A stretch of 19,731 bases of DNA from contig NZ_JH605013.1 of NCBI RefSeq assembly GCF_000250875.1, positions 47,823 to 67,553 of the forward strand, given 5' to 3'. Both the position numbers and the translations under genes were made by a program. Below, piece by piece: positions 16,535-19,731 of this stretch (position 1 is the first letter of the stretch; each line of letters opens with the position of its first letter). Below the pieces are notes generated by a model. It ran no database searches. It saw only the letters and a list, made by a program, of their open reading frames with translations, and was not told where the DNA came from. The DNA comes from Sutterella parvirubra YIT 11816 (GTDB taxonomy: Bacteria; Pseudomonadota; Gammaproteobacteria; Burkholderiales; Burkholderiaceae_F).

Positions 16535-18013
16535 ATGTCTGACGAACACGCCCGCGAAAACGCGGGACTCCGGCGCGACCTGAAGGCGCGCCACATCACC
16601 ATGATCGCCATCGGCGGCTCGATCGGCACGGGGCTCTTCGTCGCCTCGGGCGCGACGATCGCGCAGGCCGGTCCCGGGAGCGCCCTTCTCGCCTACTCGA
16701 TCATCGGGCTGATGGTCTACTTCCTGATGACGAGCCTCGGCGAACTCGCGGCCTTCGAGCCCGTCGCGGGGTCCTTCTCCACGTACGGGCGCCGCTACGT
16801 CGACGAAGGCTTCGGCTTCGCCCTCGGTTGGAACTACTGCTACAACTGGGCGATCACGGTCGCGGTCGACTTGGTCGCGGCGCAGCTCGTCATGGGCTGG
16901 TGGTTCCCGGACGTGCCGGGGACGGTATGGAGCGCATTGTTCTTAGGGTTCATCTTCGCCCTCAACTTCTTCTCCGTGAAGGGGTTCGGCGAGACCGAAT
17001 ACTGGTTCGCGCTTCTCAAGGTGCTCACCGTCGTCTTCTTCATCGGCACGGGCTGCGCGATGATCTTCGGGATCCTGACGGACGACATCCCGGCCGGGTT
17101 CTCGAACTGGGTGATCGACGACGCGCCCTTCGTGGGCGGCCTGCCCGCCCTGATCGGGGTCGCGATGGTCGTCGGGTTTTCCTTTCAGGGGACGGAACTG
17201 ATCGGGATCGCCGCGGGCGAAACCGAAAACCCGCAGAAGAACATCCCGAAGGCGGTCCGTCAGGTCTTTTGGCGCATTCTCCTCTTCTACATCTTCTCGA
17301 TCCTCGTCATCAGCCTCATCATCCCGTACACGGACCCGAGGCTCTTGAAGAACGACGTCACCGACGTCGCGGTGAGCCCCTTCACGCTCGTCTTCGAGCA
17401 CGCCGGGCTCCTCTCCGCGGCCGCGCTCATGAACGCCGTCATCCTCACGTCGGTGCTCTCGGCCGGGAATTCCGGCCTCTACGCCGCGACCCGCATGCTC
17501 TACGTCCTGGCGCACCAGGGGAGCGCTCCGAAGTGCTTCCGGAAGCTCTCCGCCTCGGGCGTGCCGCGAAACGCCCTCTACGCCACGACGGCCGTGGCGG
17601 CGCTCTGCTTCCTCACGTCCCTCTTTGACAACCAGTCCGTCTACCTGTGGTTGCTCAACGCCTCCGGGATGAGCGGCTTCATCGCGTGGCTCGGGATCGC
17701 CGTGAGCCACTACCGCTTCCGCCGCGGCTACGTGCTCCGCGGGGGCGACCTCTCGAAGCTTCCCTACCGTTCGAGCTTCTTCCCGCTGGGGCCGATCTTC
17801 GCGTTCGTCCTCTGCACGGTGATCATGCTGGGGCAGAACTATGCGGCGTTCCTGGAGAACACGATCGACTGGGGGTCGGTGACGGCCACCTACATCGGGA
17901 TCCCGCTCTTCCTCGCGATCTGGTTCGGGTACAAGATGAAGACCGGCTGCCGGTTCGTGCGCTACGCCGAGATGAAGTTCCCGGAGAAGTACGACCCGAA
18001 GGCCCACGGCTGA
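16535..18013 (+). CDS. lysP: Lysine-specific permease LysP
   Basis: This inner-membrane amino acid/proton symporter of the APC family imports lysine. The 492-residue protein has 12 hydrophobic helices. Its N-terminus reads GLRRDLKARHITMIAIGGSI (11-30) and continues GTGLFVASG, nearly identical to what I recall of E. coli LysP. Further long blocks match too, such as GFSFQGTELIGIAAGE, VLSAGNSG and SHYRFRRGYVL. The frame is open from 16232, but AAGGAG (16520-16525), 9 bases before the ATG at 16535, and the family N-terminus fix the start; upstream lies the riboswitch RNA. The lysine riboswitch independently confirms the substrate. In E. coli LysP also signals to CadC; no cadC is in the window. 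Confidence 0.97.
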   Translation: MSDEHARENAGLRRDLKARHITMIAIGGSIGTGLFVASGATIAQAGPGSALLAYSIIGLMVYFLMTSLGELAAFEPVAGSFSTYGRRYVDEGFGFALGWNYCYNWAITVAVDLVAAQLVMGWWFPDVPGTVWSALFLGFIFALNFFSVKGFGETEYWFALLKVLTVVFFIGTGCAMIFGILTDDIPAGFSNWVIDDAPFVGGLPALIGVAMVVGFSFQGTELIGIAAGETENPQKNIPKAVRQVFWRILLFYIFSILVISLIIPYTDPRLLKNDVTDVAVSPFTLVFEHAGLLSAAALMNAVILTSVLSAGNSGLYAATRMLYVLAHQGSAPKCFRKLSASGVPRNALYATTAVAALCFLTSLFDNQSVYLWLLNASGMSGFIAWLGIAVSHYRFRRGYVLRGGDLSKLPYRSSFFPLGPIFAFVLCTVIMLGQNYAAFLENTIDWGSVTATYIGIPLFLAIWFGYKMKTGCRFVRYAEMKFPEKYDPKAHG

Positions 18014-18040
18014 GAAGCCTGACGCCCGCGTACGTCACAT

Positions 18041-18076
18041 GAAGCAAGAGCCCCGGCCGAAACCGGGGCTCTCTTC
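18041..18076. terminator. Bidirectional terminator between lysP and murB
   Basis: A perfect 10-bp stem AGAGCCCCGG (18047-18056) with 18063-18072 and a 6-base loop is extended by GAAG/CTTC across a CA bulge. It stands between convergent lysP and murB. Confidence 0.85.
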
Positions 18077-18110
18077 ATTTCTGAAACTCGGAACGTCCGA
18101 CGCCCTGAAC

Positions 18111-19139
18111 TCAATCCCAGAAGACGGGTTCGGGTTCGAGCGTCACGCCGAAGCGCTTTTCGACCGCCGCGACGATTTCGTCGCGGAGCGCCTTCACGTC
18201 CTCGGCGTCCGCCCCGCCCTTGTTGACGAGGATGAGCGCGTGGTTTTCAGAAACCCCCACGGGCCCGCGCACCGCGCCCTTGAAGCCCGCTTCCTGGATG
18301 AGCCAGCCGGCCGCCAACTTCACGCGGGCGCCGGCCAACGGGTAGACGACCAGCATGGGGTAGTCGGTGCGCAGCTGCCGCGCCTTCACCTGCGTCACGA
18401 TCGGGTTCTTGAAGAAGGACCCGGCGTTCCCGATCCTCGCCGGATCGGGAAGCTTCCGGGCGCGCAGCGCCCGCACGGCCGCCTCCACGGCCAAGGGATC
18501 CTTCGGGTCGGCGCCCGAGCGCTCCAACTCCTGCGCGAGATCCTTGTAGTCGGTCTTGGGGTGGGCTGCCCCGCGGCCCACGATGAGGCCCGCACGCAGG
18601 ATGACGAGCTTTTCGCCCTCAGGCGTCTTGAAGACGCTCGTGCGGTAGCCGAAGTCGCATTCTTCCGTCGACATGCGCTTCACTTCGTCCGTTTCCGGAT
18701 TCCACACCTCGACCCATTCGAGCACTTCGGCGACTTCCACCCCGTAGGCGCCCGCGTTCTGGACGACCGCGCCGCCCACGGTGCCGGGTACCGCCGCGAG
18801 CCCCTCCATGCCGCCCCAACCTTCAAGGAGCGTTTTGCGGACGACGTCGTCCAAGCGCTCGCCCGCGCCCACCGTGAGCGCCATCCCGCCTTCGGGATGC
18901 TCCTCCACCTCCATGCCCGTGAGCGCCACGCGCACGACGAGCCCTTCGACGGTGCGGCCCGCGATGACGTTGGCGCCGCCCCCAAGAAGGCGCACGGGCT
19001 CCCCTTTCAAACGGGCGTCGGCGAAGAGCGCGCGCAGGTCTTCCAACGACGCCGCCTCGGCGTAGCGTCGCGCCGTCGACCGGAGCCCGAAGGTCGTGAG
19101 CGTCGTGAGATCGAAATCGGTGTGAATCGTGGGCGTCAT
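18111..19139 (-). CDS. murB: UDP-N-acetylenolpyruvoylglucosamine reductase MurB (type I)
   Basis: This cytoplasmic FAD enzyme uses NADPH to reduce UDP-GlcNAc-enolpyruvate to UDP-MurNAc, the second committed step of peptidoglycan precursor synthesis. At 342 residues it equals the E. coli length and is the type I form, with the YRTSVFK region. Visible motifs are NTFG-like LTTFGLR (14-20), FAD-binding LLGGGANVI (51-59), AVPGTVGGAVVQNAGAYG (116-133), catalytic-region Arg166 in YRTS, proton-donor Ser241 in GNAGSFFKNP, and the C-terminal LEPE (334-337) with the catalytic Glu. AGGGAG (19149-19154) 9 bases upstream supports the ATG at 19139. A perfect TATAAT (19230-19235, minus) lies inside the preceding terminator loop. 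The gene is transcribed away from dxs, in the same direction. Confidence 0.96.
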   Translation of the reverse strand: MTPTIHTDFDLTTLTTFGLRSTARRYAEAASLEDLRALFADARLKGEPVRLLGGGANVIAGRTVEGLVVRVALTGMEVEEHPEGGMALTVGAGERLDDVVRKTLLEGWGGMEGLAAVPGTVGGAVVQNAGAYGVEVAEVLEWVEVWNPETDEVKRMSTEECDFGYRTSVFKTPEGEKLVILRAGLIVGRGAAHPKTDYKDLAQELERSGADPKDPLAVEAAVRALRARKLPDPARIGNAGSFFKNPIVTQVKARQLRTDYPMLVVYPLAGARVKLAAGWLIQEAGFKGAVRGPVGVSENHALILVNKGGADAEDVKALRDEIVAAVEKRFGVTLEPEPVFWD

Positions 19140-19211
19140 GAGATGGAGCTCCCTGGGATGGCTGTGGGTTCAGTTCGGGGTGAAGCGGGAGGCTCCGGGA
19201 TGAGCAAAAGG

Positions 19212-19250
19212 AACCGCCCGCTTCCCCAAATTATAGGTAGCGGGCGGGTT
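19212..19250 (-). terminator. Terminator after dxs
   Basis: An 11-bp stem with one bulged base (19212-19222 with 19239-19250) is followed on the minus strand by CCTTTTGC. It lies 59 bases after the dxs stop and carries a consensus -10 in its loop. Confidence 0.75.
19230..19235 (-). promoter_or_regulatory. Candidate -10 element of murB inside the dxs terminator loop
   Basis: A perfect TATAAT on the minus strand would start transcription near 19223, giving a murB leader of about 84 bases. The -35 position 17 bases upstream (GGTCCG) is poor. Confidence 0.5.
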
Positions 19251-19308
19251 TCGGACCGATGGGCCCGGGTTTCGAGAGTTTTCCGGGCGGGCCTCCTTCA
19301 GGGCGTTC

Positions 19309-19731
19309 TCAGAGGAGGCCGAGCGCTTCGGCGCGGGCCTTGACCTTCGCTTCGATCGCCTCGGAGGTGAGCCCCACGGAAGCGAGGAGTTCCCCCTGCG
19401 TGCCGTGGTCGATCCAGCGGTCGGGGAGACCGAAGCGCATGACGGGGACCGTGACGCCGTGGTCCGCCAGGACTTCGAGGACCGCCGAGCAGGCGCCCCC
19501 CGCCAGAACGCCCTCTTCGGCGACGACGAGAAGCCCGTGCGTGCGCGCGGCTTCCAAAACCGCCTTCTCGTCGACGGGCTTCACGAACCGCATGTCGATG
19601 AGGGTGCCGTTCAAGCTTTCCGCGACGGGCGCCAGCACGTTCGTCATCGAGCCAAAGCCGAGGAACGCGATCTTCTCACCCGCACGGAGCGTGCGCGAGA
19701 CCCCTACCGGGATCGTCTCCGCGTCCGCCGT
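19309..19731 (-). CDS. dxs: 1-deoxy-D-xylulose-5-phosphate synthase, C-terminal part (cut by window edge)
   Basis: This thiamine-diphosphate enzyme joins pyruvate and glyceraldehyde-3-phosphate in the first step of the MEP isoprenoid pathway, which feeds the undecaprenyl carrier used by MurJ's substrate. Only the last 140 residues are present, the transketolase C-terminal domain: EKIAFLGFGSM near the edge, then LIDMRFVKPVDEKAV, VVAEEGVLAGGACSAV and the Dxs-typical FGLPDRWIDHGTQGELL. The frame runs unbroken to the right edge, so the internal ATG at 19647 is not the start. A transketolase or pyruvate dehydrogenase subunit is less likely because of the LPDRWIDHG motif. Confidence 0.92.
   Translation of the reverse strand, partial: TADAETIPVGVSRTLRAGEKIAFLGFGSMTNVLAPVAESLNGTLIDMRFVKPVDEKAVLEAARTHGLLVVAEEGVLAGGACSAVLEVLADHGVTVPVMRFGLPDRWIDHGTQGELLASVGLTSEAIEAKVKARAEALGLL

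Noticed and set aside
16100..16629. Minus-strand frames over the lysP leader
   Set aside because: They are antisense to the lysine riboswitch and the lysP start, with no motif or start signal.

Overview
The window is chromosomal DNA of a GC-rich (clearly above 60 % G+C) Gram-negative bacterium. A ZipA-like membrane protein beside ligA, an E. coli-length MurB, MurJ divergent from rpsT, PrmB beside a YheS-type ABC-F protein, and a LysP very close to the enterobacterial protein all point to Proteobacteria. The gene mix and style suggest Betaproteobacteria (Burkholderiales, perhaps Sutterellaceae). The family-level placement is inference and no marker here proves it. Almost all of the sequence is housekeeping. 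I see no CRISPR array, transposase, phage gene, tRNA or 16S/23S rRNA.

Layout. 1-2985 (+): end of a peptide-type ABC transporter operon, with an OppC/DppC-like permease cut by the left edge and a fused double ATPase, closed by a terminator. 3069-7568 (-): a ZipA-like protein, NAD-dependent DNA ligase (ligA) and a methylthioinosine/methylthioadenosine phosphorylase-family enzyme. A terminator-like hairpin separates the ZipA-like gene from ligA, while ligA and the phosphorylase lie close enough to be cotranscribed. 7920-10773 (+): prmB and a YheS-type ABC-F gene, 4 bases apart. 10924-12066 (-) and 12280-12669 (+): two divergent genes that I do not recognise, the second with a very acidic tail. 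12808-13707 (+): a compact RecG-C-terminal-like ATP-binding protein without the usual N-terminal AlbA_2 domain. 13715-15253 (-): murJ, divergent from 15625-15888 (+): rpsT with a long leader. 16228-16496: a lysine riboswitch and terminator ahead of lysP (16535-18013, +). 18111-19139 (-): murB. 19309-19731 (-): the 3' end of dxs, cut by the right edge.

How the parts work together. MurB and MurJ serve peptidoglycan precursor synthesis and lipid II flipping, and the ZipA-like protein serves the division septum. LigA seals nicks in replication and repair. PrmB, the ABC-F protein and S20 belong to translation. LysP imports lysine and is predicted to be switched off by lysine through its leader RNA. 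The most informative non-coding elements are that riboswitch, which has all core helices and a visible loop-loop complementarity, and the rpsT leader, which has a good promoter, a terminator-like hairpin and a small open frame ending 2 bases before rpsT. The most interesting protein-level observation is a C-terminal QETLF on LigA, which fits a sliding-clamp-binding peptide. I did not find a convincing new multi-gene system. The less explained parts are the two unknown divergent genes and the trimmed RecG-like ATP-binding protein.
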